This document shows, piece after piece, positions 45,086 to 55,030 of a stretch of DNA of 64,000 bases. The stretch covers positions 2,976,001 to 3,040,000 of the forward strand of contig OY820613.1 in assembly GCA_963681975.1 (NCBI GenBank), read 5' to 3'. The notes under the pieces were generated by a model. The model did no database searches and was not told the DNA's origin. It saw nothing but the letters and a program-made list of their open reading frames with translations. The stretch is from JANELJ01 sp024511395 (GTDB lineage Bacteria; Pseudomonadota; Gammaproteobacteria; GRL18). The position numbers and the translations under genes were made by a program. Within the stretch, counting starts at the first letter, position 1, and every line of letters starts with the position of its first letter.

Positions 45086-45250
45086 ATCAAGGGACACCCG
45101 GCCCCTGTTACTCCGAGGTAAACAAAATAATTCAGTAAAAACAGTAAAAAACAGTTGACAAAAATTCGGCAGCATTGCTGCTTCTTCTTAAAAGAGCTAT
45201 CTTTTAAGAAACGGCCTTCAGTAAGAAAAAACAAACTTCTGGAGGCCGCA

Positions 45251-45577
45251 ATGCACACCAAAGGATACGGCAATATCCCCGGTGAACTGTTTTATTACAT
45301 AACATTTTTAACCCGAGCGCTACCCCTTAGGAGCGCAAAAACCTTTATTGAGTTACTAATGGGCAGTTTATTAACTCAATCAGGGTTTGTAACCAGTGCT
45401 ATCTGGATACTGGACATGGTCAGACAATGGCCCGGTTATTATAAATGGCTTAAAACCGGTCAGTGGTCTTATCTTAAACTGATGAGACAGTGGACGGCCC
45501 TGTTTCTAAAGCTGTTTGGGGATAATCCGGTTTATCTGGCCATAGATGACTCTATCATGCTGCGTCATTCCAAAAAG
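45251..45577 (+). pseudogene. IS4b transposase, N-terminal fragment
   Basis: It starts MHTKGYGNIPGELFYYITFL, the complete N-terminus of the family, and runs to IDDSIMLRHSKK, where a truncated IS5 begins. The C-terminal part resumes at 46814. Confidence 0.85.
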
Positions 45578-46807
45578 TATCCACTAAAGGTGCTCCTGCC
45601 ATACGCACTCGTTTGATTGCAGGATTGCATTACCTGAAACACCTGCATGATTTATCAGATGAACAGGTAGTAAAAGGCTGGACAGAAAATCCGTACTGGC
45701 AATATTTTTGTGGAGAAGAATACTTTCAGCATAAAATGCCTATACACCCTACGACCATGACCAAATGGCGTAACCGGCCAGGTAAATCAGGCAGTGAAAA
45801 ATTACTGATTGAAACCATTAAAGCCGGACTAAAGAGTAAAACCATAAAGCCTGGCAGTTTAAAGAAAGTCACGGTAGATACTACCGTACAGGAAAAGAAC
45901 ATCGCTTTTCCAACCGATTCAAAGCTCCTGAACAAAGCCAGAGAAAACCTGGTTAAACTGTCCAAAGAGCACGGTATTAAACTGCGCCAGAACTATAATC
46001 GGGTTGGGCCGCAATATGTACTAATGGCCAGTCGTTATGCTCATGCAAAACAGTTTAAACGCATGAAGAAAATGAACAATAAACTGAAATCCCGTTTAGG
46101 TCGTGTTAAACGGGATATTGAACGACAACTGCCCAACTATTCTGTTGATATTCAGTCTCTGTTTGAAGTAGCTCTAAAACAGGCTCAGAAACTAATTGAG
46201 CAGGAGCAGCACAGTAAGAACAAGCTTTACAGTTTACATGCTCCTGAAGTTGAGTGTATCAGTAAAGGCAAAGCTCATAAGCCTTATGAATTTGGTGTTA
46301 AAGCCAGTATCGCGGTAACTAACAAGGAAGGCTTTGTTATTGGCGCTCAAAGTTGTCCGGGCAATCCTTATGATGGACACACTCTACTGCCACAACTGGA
46401 ACAGATAAAACAGTTTACAGCCGTACAGCCGGAACAGTGCTTTGTTGACCGGGGTTATCGTGGACATGAAGTAAAAGACACTAAAGTTTTTATCTCAGGT
46501 CAGAAGCGAGGCGTTACCCGAAGTATTAAAAAGGCATTAAAACGGCGCAGTGCGATTGAGCCTGAAATCGGTCATATGAAAAACGATGGCCGTTTAGATC
46601 GCTGCTACCTCAAAGGCACAGTCGGTGATGCCATTAATGTGGTTATGGTAGCCGCTGGACATAACTTAAGAAAGAGCCTCAATAAGCTCCGGCTTTTGTG
46701 GCTCAAAATTATTTCCGGTTTGATGGGGTCTTTTATCAAACCGGGGCAATCAGCTGCTTTAAACCTGGCTTGATGTCAGGCTTAAAACGGTATTATTCAG
46801 GTTGAAC
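45578..46807 (+). mobile_element. IS5-family element, copy 4 (5'-truncated)
   Basis: The right end GGTTGAAC (46807) is normal and is followed by TAATTA, the same position within IS4b as in the copy at 52970-54236. The left third of the element is missing, together with the adjoining middle part of the IS4b transposase. The remaining transposase frame (45613-46773, from MIAGLHYLKHL) keeps the catalytic core but not its natural start. Confidence 0.85.
45613..46773 (+). pseudogene. IS5-family transposase, N-terminally truncated
   Basis: A 386-codon frame lacking roughly the first 60 residues of the 447-residue family form. DTTVQEKN, DRGYRGHE and RSAIEPEIGH are present. It probably cannot bind its ends properly without the missing N-terminal domain. 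Confidence 0.8.
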
Positions 46808-46813
46808 TAATTA

Positions 46814-47309
46814 CCGAACAGCGGAGGCTAAAGCCCACTTTCTGAATGGCCAGTCGGTATGCTTTGTCTGGTGTGAGTTTGAGGACTCTAAAGGGAAAAA
46901 AAGACCACGTCTATTACTGTCAACAGATATGCAGTTAAGTGGTCTGGATATTATTGTCGTTTATGAAAAGCGCTGGTCGATTGAGCCCTTGTTCAATCAG
47001 TTAAAAAATGCCCGGGGCATGAAACAGACCTGACAGAAAACCCGGAAGGTGTTACATCGATGGGTACACATTATTGCTCTGGGGTATATTATACCTCAAT
47101 TGCGGGCTATTAAATGTCCGGACCCGGTATTGCGCTTAATTGATAATACGCCCTGGCGAAAGAATACACCCATTACTGCCGGAAGAATACGAATGGGACT
47201 GATAAGGTATTTTTCGCAGGTTAGGGTCAGGGACTGGTGGGATGGTAAGTCCCAAAAATTCCACCCGCCGGATACGGATATTTTAAGGCGATTTGAAGAT
47301 TTGTTATAA
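46814..47309 (+). pseudogene. IS4b transposase, C-terminal fragment
   Basis: It resumes after the IS5 with YRTAEAKAHFLNGQSV and contains YEKRWSIEPLFNQLK (IS4 signature). A TGA follows in MKQT*QKTRK (about 47030); the other copies read WQKTRK. The end is FEDLL at 47309. Confidence 0.85.
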
Positions 47310-47484
47310 AAACAATTTCAAAACAGCTGGTTATAAACAAATTGTTAAAGAACGTATGAGCGAAACAGGACTCTCAAGGGTGAGCTGTCGCTCTAAACTT
47401 TAGCTATTAAATTGTATCCTGCTTTTTTTATATCCGTTAAAATACAAACACATTTATATTTACAATTTTCATATTTAACCAAAT

Positions 47485-47757
47485 TATTTTGTTTACCTCG
47501 GAGTAACCGGGGCCGGGTATCCCTTGATGAAGTTTCGACAGCAGGAACAATAAATTGCTCCTGCATTTGTTGCATTCCCGCCTTCCGTGGCTGTCATGCT
47601 GTCGAAAAGCCTCCATGGATGCGCTCTTGATTATAAGAGAAAGGCGGCTTCAGCAAGGGATACCCGGTTCCTGTTACGGGCTATTGGTTTAGCCGATGTG
47701 ATCAATGTTTTTAAATGATTCTCCTTTTTTAAGGATCTGAAACTCTAAACTTTGGTT
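47485..47757 (-). repeat. Solitary IS4b leader end with palindromic module
   Basis: From GTTTACCTCGGAGTAAC to GAAACTCTAAACTTT this matches the transposase-proximal end of IS4b but has no transposase. Inside, at about 47512-47676, is a variant of the palindromic module. Outer arms GGTATCCCTTGATGAAG and CTTCAGCAAGGGATACC pair, and CTCTTGATTATAAGAG forms an inner hairpin. It ends 26 bases upstream of moeB. Confidence 0.7.
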
Positions 47758-47782
47758 AAAGAACTATAAAGAATATATCCAC

Positions 47783-48532
47783 ATGAATGATGATCAACTG
47801 CTGCGTTACTCCCGACAGATTATGCTGCCTTATGTCGATGTTAAAGGGCAGGAAAAATTACTGGATGCCCGGGTATTAATTATTGGCATGGGTGGGCTGG
47901 GTTCACCGGTGGCCATGTATTTAGCTGCAGCTGGTGTTGGTCATCTTGTACTCTGTGATTTTGATGAGGTTGATTTATCCAATCTGCAGCGTCAGATTAT
48001 CCATAGTGATCCACAGCGTATTGGTATAAATAAAGCACAATCCGCATACCAGACATTACATCAGCTTAATCCTGATATTCAGATCACAACTATCACTCAG
48101 CGTCTGGAAAAAGACACTTTAGCTGAACAGGTTAAACTGGCCGATGTGGTGGTTGATGCCACGGATAATTTTGATTCCCGTTTTTTAATTAATGAGGTTT
48201 GTGTGCACCAGCAAACCCCACTGGTTTCCGGAGCCGCTATTCGTATGGAAGGTCAGATCATTGTATTTGCTAACCAGGGACAGGGCCCCTGTTATCGCTG
48301 CCTGTATAAAGACGATGCTGATGATACCGCTACCACCTGTTCAGAAAACGGTATTCTTGCTCCAGTAGTAGGGATTATCGGCAGTATGCAGGCCACCGAA
48401 GTGCTTAAAATTATTACTGGTATCGGCACGCCATTATATGCAAGCTTATTATTACTGGATGCCTGGACTATGGACTGGCGCAAAATGAAACTGCCGGCTG
48501 ACCCTCAATGTCCAGTCTGTTCCGACTTATAA
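47783..48532 (+). CDS. moeB: Molybdopterin-synthase adenylyltransferase MoeB (HesA/MoeB/ThiF family)
   Basis: E1-like enzyme that adenylates the C-terminal glycine of MoaD for molybdopterin synthesis. The 249-residue protein shows the nucleotide site GMGGLGSPVAMYLAAAGVG (residues 35-53) and the Asp-containing loop DFDEVDLSNLQRQI. The two zinc-binding pairs are CYRC and CPVC, the latter at the very C-terminus. The length, without a rhodanese domain, fits MoeB rather than MoeZ. ThiF is a close alternative, and no moaD or thiS lies nearby to decide. The promoter region has been replaced by IS4b sequence up to 26 bases before the ATG. Confidence 0.88.
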   Translation: MNDDQLLRYSRQIMLPYVDVKGQEKLLDARVLIIGMGGLGSPVAMYLAAAGVGHLVLCDFDEVDLSNLQRQIIHSDPQRIGINKAQSAYQTLHQLNPDIQITTITQRLEKDTLAEQVKLADVVVDATDNFDSRFLINEVCVHQQTPLVSGAAIRMEGQIIVFANQGQGPCYRCLYKDDADDTATTCSENGILAPVVGIIGSMQATEVLKIITGIGTPLYASLLLLDAWTMDWRKMKLPADPQCPVCSDL

Positions 48533-48562
48533 GCCTTTTATAAATAGTAGAGCATAAGCCAA

Positions 48563-49552
48563 ATGAAAATTGTACTGGCCCCCATGGACGGCTTAACCGA
48601 TACTTATGCCCGGGAAATTCTGACCGCCATCGGCGGCTTTGATTTATGCGTAATAGAATTTTTACGGGTGACTGACACCCTGTTTCCACAACGGGTTTTT
48701 ATACGACGATTTCCTGAACTTAAACCTCAGGACAATCAAAAAATAAGTCATACCCGTTCCGGCATTCCAGTTTTTTTACAATTATTAGGCAGTGATCCCC
48801 AGGCCATGGCTGAAAATGCTGCTAAAGCTGCGGCACTGGGTAGTATGGGCATTGATCTGAATTTTGGCTGTCCGGCCAAAACCGTTAATAAACGCGATGG
48901 CGGGGCCAGTTTATTAAAATATCCTGAACGGATTTATAATATTGTTTCTGCCGTACGCAGGGCCGTTCCAGATAGCATCCCGGTGACGGCTAAAATGCGT
49001 CTGGGCTATGAAGACCAGTCTTTAACCATAGATAATGCCCGGGCCATAGAAAATGGCGGTGCTCAATGGATCACCATTCATGCCCGTACCAAAACCGATG
49101 GTTACCGGCCACCGGCCTACTGGGAAGCTCTGGCACCGGTCAGTGAAACACTTAATATTCCCGTTATAGCCAATGGTGAAATCTGGTCGCCTGAAGACTA
49201 TCACTTATGCCGGCAAAGAAGTTTGTGCGATTCAGTTATGCTTGGACGCGGGGTTATGATTATAACTGATCTGGCCTTACAGATCAAACAGGATATTGAA
49301 AATATTACAGAAGAACAGCGTCAGGCTCCCCTGAACTGGTCGGAGATAGTCACTTACCTTGAACAATTTTATACTTTAATGAAAGCCAATACCGAACTTA
49401 AGGAACGTTATATTGCCCCAAGACTTAAATTATGGGTTAAATGGCTGATGCCGACTTATAGTCAGGCCGAAGATATTTTTGTATCGCTGAAGAAGATTAA
49501 GGACAGCCGTGAGGCAATGGATTTGATTTTAGCCAGTGTGGGAAAAAGCTAA
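48563..49552 (+). CDS. dusC: tRNA-dihydrouridine(16) synthase DusC
   Basis: FMN enzyme that reduces U16 of tRNA. The 329-residue protein begins with the flavin-binding APMDGLTDTYAREIL and has the catalytic cysteine in DLNFGCPAKTVNKRDGGASL (about residue 98). The Lys/Arg/His positions of the active site appear in TAKMRLGYED and ITIHARTKTDGY. The replacement of the common APMAGVT by APMDGLTD and the RVTDTLFPQRVF segment favour DusC over DusA and DusB. It starts 30 bases after moeB, probably in the same transcript. Confidence 0.93.
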   Translation: MKIVLAPMDGLTDTYAREILTAIGGFDLCVIEFLRVTDTLFPQRVFIRRFPELKPQDNQKISHTRSGIPVFLQLLGSDPQAMAENAAKAAALGSMGIDLNFGCPAKTVNKRDGGASLLKYPERIYNIVSAVRRAVPDSIPVTAKMRLGYEDQSLTIDNARAIENGGAQWITIHARTKTDGYRPPAYWEALAPVSETLNIPVIANGEIWSPEDYHLCRQRSLCDSVMLGRGVMIITDLALQIKQDIENITEEQRQAPLNWSEIVTYLEQFYTLMKANTELKERYIAPRLKLWVKWLMPTYSQAEDIFVSLKKIKDSREAMDLILASVGKS

Positions 49553-49600
49553 CGGCGGGGGAGACTGGAGGGTGAAAATCAATAACTTAACCCCCCTGTA

Positions 49601-49621
49601 TCCCCCTTTGAAAAAGGGGGA
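49601..49621. terminator. Hairpin downstream of dusC
   Basis: TCCCCCTTT, GAA, AAAGGGGGA: a 9-bp stem between two convergent genes. There is no T-run after it on either strand; similar C/G-run hairpins are often dispersed repeats. Confidence 0.5.
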
Positions 49622-49633
49622 CTTAAGTGCACA

Positions 49634-49816
49634 CTAATTAAAGCGCGGGACATAGCCGACCCATTTTCCATCCACTTCAACTTCTGTATTATCCACACGG
49701 GTCACAGTAACGGAATGATCAGGGTGAACTTTCACAGATACCACCCCTTCATCATCACAGGTAATTCTGGAACCATCTTCTAGTGTACATCCAAAAACCA
49801 TAATACTTCTTCTCAT
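49634..49816 (-). CDS. Small hypothetical protein
   Basis: Sixty residues starting MRRSIMVFGCTLEDGSRITC, then beta-rich sequence (VSVKVHPDHSVTVTRVDNTE) and an aromatic end, GYVPRFN. A very strong AAAGGAGG site stands before the ATG. Two cysteines lie at residues 10 and 20. Not a family I recognise. It is a monocistronic unit between dusC (convergent) and hslO (same strand). Confidence 0.65.
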   Translation of the reverse strand: MRRSIMVFGCTLEDGSRITCDDEGVVSVKVHPDHSVTVTRVDNTEVEVDGKWVGYVPRFN

Positions 49817-49975
49817 GTCTAATCCTCCTTTTTTAGCAACTTTATTATTGAGACCAAATTAACCAAGCCTTTAACTTGGTTATTATTCTACCTGTTTTAT
49901 TGATCCAGATCAATAAAATTTCAAGAGGGCGAAATTAAATTTTTTTGATTTTTTTATTTAGACAGGTTGAATGAG

Positions 49976-50854
49976 CTAGTGACGGGTCGTACTGGCCGTG
50001 GTAGGATTATTGCTGGCATAGATTTCAGCAATATCGATTTCATCAAAATCATAGGTGGTGCCGCAGAATTCACAATCCACGGAAATATTGTCCTGTTCCT
50101 TAATAATACCAGCAGCTTCTCCTTCGCCGATAGAGCGCAGCATATTACTGACTTTTTCCCTGGAACAACTGCACTGAAAATGTACCGGTTCGGGATCAAA
50201 CAGGCGCACATCTTCTTCGTGATACAGGCGGTGGATAATTTCTGTGGCCTGTAATTCCAGTAATTCTTCTTTCTGTATGGTGCTGCCCAGGTGGGTGATC
50301 CGATCCCAGCTATCATCGTCTTCAGTTTTACCCGGCAATTGCTGCAGCAGCAGCCCCCCGACAGCCTGTTTATCCGCCGCCAGAAAAATCCGGGTTTCCA
50401 ACTGCTCCGAATGCTGCAAATAGCCTTCCAGAAATTCGGCAATGCTGTTACCTTCCAGCAGGGCCACAATACCTTGGTAGCGTTCATTAGTCAGTGCCTG
50501 TTCTATGGTAATGATCAGATTGCTTTTATCCAGCAGCGTTTTTATATCAGTCTGCTCAGGCAGCGGCTCCTTATATTTGGCTACCCCGCGTACACCGAAA
50601 TTAGAACGGCACTCCACCACCATCAAACTTAATGGCCCGTCACCGCTGGCCTGAATGGTAAGAGAACCTTCAAACTTAATGGTCGCCGACAATAATACCG
50701 CTGCTGCCACCACTTCACCCAGATACTCCCGTATAACAGGATGGTACTTATGGTTTGCCTCCATGATCTGCCAGACATCATTAAGCTGGACGATTTCACC
50801 TCGGATATTGGCTTTATCAAATAAAAAACGGCGTAATTGATCGGGTTTACTCAT
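49976..50854 (-). CDS. hslO: Redox-regulated chaperone Hsp33
   Basis: Cytosolic holdase switched on by oxidative unfolding. The 292-residue protein has the N-terminal Hsp33 core (RGEIVQLNDVWQ, HYHP-like NHKYHPVIREYLGE). The C-terminal zinc switch is CSCSREKVSNML...CEFCGTTYDF, with all four cysteines in CXC and CXXC pairs. It starts 22 bases after the gatB stop would be reached on the opposite reading; hslO and gatB are on the same strand with gatB upstream on the chromosome map (52310 to 50877), so gatB transcription runs into it only if gatB is first. Confidence 0.94.
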   Translation of the reverse strand: MSKPDQLRRFLFDKANIRGEIVQLNDVWQIMEANHKYHPVIREYLGEVVAAAVLLSATIKFEGSLTIQASGDGPLSLMVVECRSNFGVRGVAKYKEPLPEQTDIKTLLDKSNLIITIEQALTNERYQGIVALLEGNSIAEFLEGYLQHSEQLETRIFLAADKQAVGGLLLQQLPGKTEDDDSWDRITHLGSTIQKEELLELQATEIIHRLYHEEDVRLFDPEPVHFQCSCSREKVSNMLRSIGEGEAAGIIKEQDNISVDCEFCGTTYDFDEIDIAEIYASNNPTTASTTRH

Positions 50855-50876
50855 GTTTTTACTATTCCGGCCTTAT

Positions 50877-52310
50877 TCAGGACTTTAATTTTTTCTGCAA
50901 TAACTGGTTAACCTGCCCGGGATTGGCCTTGCCCTTTGAGGCTTTCATAACCTGGCCGACAAAGAAACCAATTAACTTGTCCTTACCGGCCTTAAATTCT
51001 TCCATCTGAGAAGGATTGGCGACAATGACTTCATCAATAATCGCTTCAATGGCCGAAGTATCCGTGATCTGCTTCAGGCCCTTACTTTCAATAATACTGT
51101 CTGCATCACCGCCTTCTTCCCACATCGCCTCAAAAACATCCTTGGCAATTTTTCCAGAAATAGTATTATCCTTAATGCGTTTAAGCAGACCTGTTAAACC
51201 TTCAGCATTGACAGGGCTGTCCTTAATTTCCAGGGCATTTTTATTCAGGCGGGCAGAGACTTCACCCAGCAACCAGTTCGCCGCCATTCTGGCATCATCA
51301 ATACTTTGCTGAACCTGTTCAAAATAATCGGCCATATCCCGATCAGAAGTCAGTGCTCTGGCATCTTTTTCCGATAAACCCAGTTCTGTGACAAAGCGCT
51401 TACACTTGGCATCCGGCAGCTCGGGCAGGGTAGTGCAGATCTGTTCAATTTCTTCCTGAGAAATCACAATAGGCAGCAAATCGGGATCCGGGAAGTAACG
51501 ATAGTCATTCGCTTCTTCCTTGCTGCGCATGGAGCGGGTTTCATTTTTATCCGCATCATACAGACGGGTTTCCTGGGTAATCGTGCCGCCGCTTTCCAGA
51601 ATATCCATCTGCCTTTCTATTTCAACATTAATGGCTTTTTCCACAAAGCGGAAGGAGTTAATGTTTTTTAGTTCAGTACGGGTACCAAATTCTTCCTGCC
51701 CCTTAGGACGCAAAGAGACATTAGCATCACAACGGAACGAACCTTCCTGCATATTACCATCAGAAACACCCAGGTAACGGACAATGGAATGAATTTTTCG
51801 CATATAGGCCACCGCTTCTTTGGCACTGCGCATATCCGGTTCTGACACAATTTCCAACAGCGGGGTACCGGCACGGTTTAAATCAATACCGGTCTGACCA
51901 TGAAAATCTTCATGCAGAGACTTACCTGCATCTTCTTCCATATGTGCCCGAGTCACCCCGATACATTTAGTTGAACCATTTTCCAGATCAATATCTATCG
52001 ACCCCTTACCGACCACAGGATAATATAACTGGCTGATCTGATAGGCTTTGGGGGAATCAGGGTAAAAATAATTCTTGCGGTCAAACACCGAACGCTCATT
52101 AATTTGCGCATCAATGGCCAGACCGAACATTACTGACTTTCTTAAGGCTCCCCCATTAAACACCGGCAGTACGCCGGGCAGACCCATATCAACCGCACAG
52201 GCCTGAGTATTAGGTTCTGCACCATAGGCTGTTGAAGCCCCGGAGAATATTTTGGATTTGTTCGCCAGCTGAACGTGGATTTCTAAACCAATCACAACTT
52301 CCCATTGCAT
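50877..52310 (-). CDS. gatB: Aspartyl/glutamyl-tRNA amidotransferase subunit B
   Basis: Kinase and tRNA-binding subunit of GatCAB, which turns Glu-tRNAGln and Asp-tRNAAsn into the amidated forms. The 477-residue protein starts MQWEVVIGLEIHVQL and contains the cradle-domain signatures NYFYPDSPKAYQISQ and EEDAGKSLHE. It also has DLNRAGTPLLEIVSEPDM and ends with the YqeY-like tail domain (GFFVGQVMKASKGKANPGQV). It is now separated from gatA by a 3-kb IS4b::IS5 insertion plus a palindromic element, so its expression must depend on a promoter in or near that insertion. hslO lies 22 bases downstream. Confidence 0.95.
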   Translation of the reverse strand: MQWEVVIGLEIHVQLANKSKIFSGASTAYGAEPNTQACAVDMGLPGVLPVFNGGALRKSVMFGLAIDAQINERSVFDRKNYFYPDSPKAYQISQLYYPVVGKGSIDIDLENGSTKCIGVTRAHMEEDAGKSLHEDFHGQTGIDLNRAGTPLLEIVSEPDMRSAKEAVAYMRKIHSIVRYLGVSDGNMQEGSFRCDANVSLRPKGQEEFGTRTELKNINSFRFVEKAINVEIERQMDILESGGTITQETRLYDADKNETRSMRSKEEANDYRYFPDPDLLPIVISQEEIEQICTTLPELPDAKCKRFVTELGLSEKDARALTSDRDMADYFEQVQQSIDDARMAANWLLGEVSARLNKNALEIKDSPVNAEGLTGLLKRIKDNTISGKIAKDVFEAMWEEGGDADSIIESKGLKQITDTSAIEAIIDEVIVANPSQMEEFKAGKDKLIGFFVGQVMKASKGKANPGQVNQLLQKKLKS

Positions 52311-52457
52311 AATAATTTTTTACCTTTTTCTGGTTTTATTTAATTCTATTTTAATTTTTTCTACTAAAGTTTAGAGCGACAGCTCACCCTTGAGAGTCCT
52401 GTTTCGCTCATACGTTCTTTAACAATTTGTTTGTAACCAGCTGTTTTGAAATTGTTT

Positions 52458-52963
52458 TTATAACAAATCTTCAAATCGCCTTAAAATATCCGTATCCGGT
52501 GGCTGGAATTTTTGGGACTTACCATCCCACCAGTCCCTGACCCTAACCTGCGAAAAATACCTTATCAGTCCCATTCGTATTCTTCCGGCAGTAATGGGTG
52601 TATTCTTTCGCCAGGGCGTATTATCAATTAAGCGCAATACCGGGTCCGGACATTTAATAGCCCGCAATTGAGGTATAATATACCCCAGAGCAATAATGTG
52701 TACCCATCGATGTAACACCTTCCGGGTTTTCTGCCAGGTCTGTTTCATGCCCCAGTCATTTTTTAACTGATTGAACATGGGCTCAATCGACCAGCGCTTT
52801 TCATAAGCGACAATAATATCCAGACCACTTAACTGCATATCTGTTGACAGTAATAAACGTGGTCTTTTTTTCCCTTTAGAGTCCTCAAACTCACACCAGA
52901 CAAAGCATAGCGACTGGCCATTCAGAAAGCGGGCTTTAGCCTCCGCTGTTCGGTAATTAGTTC
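52458..52963 (-). pseudogene. IS4b transposase, C-terminal part
   Basis: Continues the frame interrupted by IS5 (YRTAEAKARFLNGQS, YEKRWSIEPMFNQLK, to RRFEDLL). No stop within this half; it is inactivated only by the IS5 insertion. Confidence 0.85.
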
Positions 52964-52969
52964 AACCTG

Positions 52970-54236
52970 AATAATACCGTTTTAAGTCTGACATCAAGCC
53001 AGGTTTAAAGCGGCTGATTGTTCTGGTTTGATAAAATATCCCATCAAACCGGAAATAATTTTGAGCCACAAAAGCCGGAGCTTATTGAGGATCTTTCTTA
53101 AGTTATGACAAGCGTTGAGGTAGCAGCGTTCTAAACGACCATCATTTTTCATATGACCAATTTCAGGCTCAATCGCACTGCGCCGTTTTAATGCCTTTTT
53201 AATACTTCGGGTAACGCCTCGCTTCTGACCTGAGATAAAAACTTTAGTGTCTTTTACTTCATGTCCACGATAACTCCGGTCAACAAAGCACTGTTCCGGC
53301 TGTACGGCTGTAAACTGTTTTATCTGTTCCAGTTGTGGCAGTAGAGTGTGTCCATCATAAGGATTGCCCGGACAACTTTGAGCACCAATAACAAAGCCTT
53401 CCTTGTTAGTTACCGCGATACTGGTTTTAACTCCAAATTCATAAGGCTTATGAGCTTTGCCTTTACTGATACACTCGACTTCAGGAGCATGTAAACTGTA
53501 AAGCTTGTTCTTACTGTGCTGCTCCTGCTCAATTAGTTTCTGAGCCTGTTTTAGAGCTACTTCAAACAGAGACTGAATATCGACAGAATAATTGGGCAGT
53601 TGTCGTTCAATATCCCGTTTAACACGACCTAAACGGGATTTCAGTTTATTGTTCATTTTCTTCATGCGTTTAAACTGTTTTGCATGTGCATAACGACTGG
53701 CCATTAGTACATATTGCGGCCCAACCCGATTATAGTTCTGGCGCAGTTTAATACCGTGCTCTTTGGACAGTTTAACCAGGTTTTCTCTGGCTTTGTTCAG
53801 GAGCTTTGAATCGGTTGGAAAAGCGATGTTCTTTTCCTGTACGGTAGTATCTACCGTGACTTTCTTTAAACTGCCGGGCTTTATGGTTTTACTCTTTAGT
53901 CCGGCTTTAATGGTTTCAATCAGTAATTTTTCACTGCCTGATTTACCTGGCCGGTTACGCCATTTAGTCATGGTCGTAGGGTGTATGGGCATCTTATGCT
54001 GAAAGTATTCTTCTCCACAAAAATATTGCCAGTATGGATTTTCTGTCCAGCATGTTTTCAAGGCGCATCCTGAACAGGTCTTCCTGAGGTATTTTTGGCT
54101 GTTTCTCTGGCTTCATTCTGGTCTGGAAATTTGCAAGGTAATAAGGCTTATTTTACCAAAAACCTGCAAATTTAACACCCATAATTCGCCAATATTTCCT
54201 TATAAATCAATGCGCTATGATTTATTCAGGTCGGAC
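52970..54236 (-). mobile_element. IS5-family element, copy 5 (internally deleted)
   Basis: Both terminal repeats and a 6-bp duplication TAATTA (52964-52969, 54237-54242) are present, but the length is 1267 bp instead of 1498. Two internal deletions are visible: one removes much of the transposase N-terminus (between RMRLENML and WTENPYW), the other the stretch KGTVGDAINVVMVAAG. Confidence 0.9.
52994..54061 (-). pseudogene. IS5-family transposase with two internal deletions
   Basis: A 355-codon frame beginning MKTCWTENPYW because of the N-terminal deletion; the C-terminal deletion is seen at CYLNACHNLRK. The catalytic aspartates remain, but one reads DRSYRGHE instead of DRGYRGHE. Confidence 0.82.
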
Positions 54237-55030
54237 TAATTAACCTGCTGTTCACGTCCATACAGGTGTACGGTTTCCTTATTTAAAGGCAGCCGTTTAA
54301 TTTCTTCTTTTGTATAACGTGTCCCATATTTTCCGGGTCGTCCCCAGCCTTTACCTTGCCAGGGTCGTTTATATAATACGGTATCGATTCGTACCTGACC
54401 TATAACCGTCATATTATAAGCCTGTACCGGTTCAATAAAAGAACGGCGCATATACCAACTGTCCACCAATACAGTAACCGCTTTATCTTTTAGCGGTTTC
54501 AGTAATGCCCGAATAAGACTTCGGGCAATCACCAGTTTACCACTGTTACCGGCCTGTGGTGTTAAACGTAATAACAATGGCAGAGGCGTATTACAGCCAG
54601 AACGCTTAACAATCGCAGCCAGTGCTACCCGGCATTGCCCTCTGACATACCGGGACAGATTGGTTTTATTACCATGCTGGTGGTGTATCTGACTCATGGG
54701 TGCCTTTTTGGAATAACGCAGCACGATAGAGTCATCTATGGCCAGATAAACCGGATTATCCCCAAACAGCTTTAGAAACAGAGCCGTCCACCGTCTCATC
54801 AGTTTAAGATAAGACCACTGACCGGTTTCAAGCCATTTATAATAACCGGGCCATTGCCTGGCCATGCCCACTATCCAGATAGCACTGGTTACAAACCCTG
54901 ATTGAGTTAATAAACTGCCCATTAGTAACTCAATAAAGGTTTTTGCGCTCCTAAGGGGTAGCGCTCGGGTTAAAAATGTTATGTAATAAAACAGTTCATC
55001 AGGGATATTGCCGTATCCTTTGATGTGCAT
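54236..55030 (-). pseudogene. IS4b transposase, N-terminal part
   Basis: It starts MHIKGYGNIPDELFYYITFL and runs 264 codons through IDDSIVLRYSKK, VLVDSWYMRRSF and LYGREQQVN. There the TAATTA target was hit by IS5. Removing the IS5 and one TAATTA joins it in frame to YRTAEAKARFL. Confidence 0.88.

Larger units (their letters stand above)
42267..47403 (+). mobile_element. IS4b copy 2, carrying nested IS21 and IS5 elements
   Basis: The outer ends CTAAAGTTTAGAG (42267) and CTCTAAACTTTAG (ending 47403) belong to one IS4b in plus orientation. An IS21 element lies in its leader and a truncated IS5 in its transposase gene. Flanks (TTAGTTTAA and CTATTAAAT) do not match, so the outer ends are not from one simple insertion. 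That agrees with loss of the regulator N-terminus. Confidence 0.8.
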
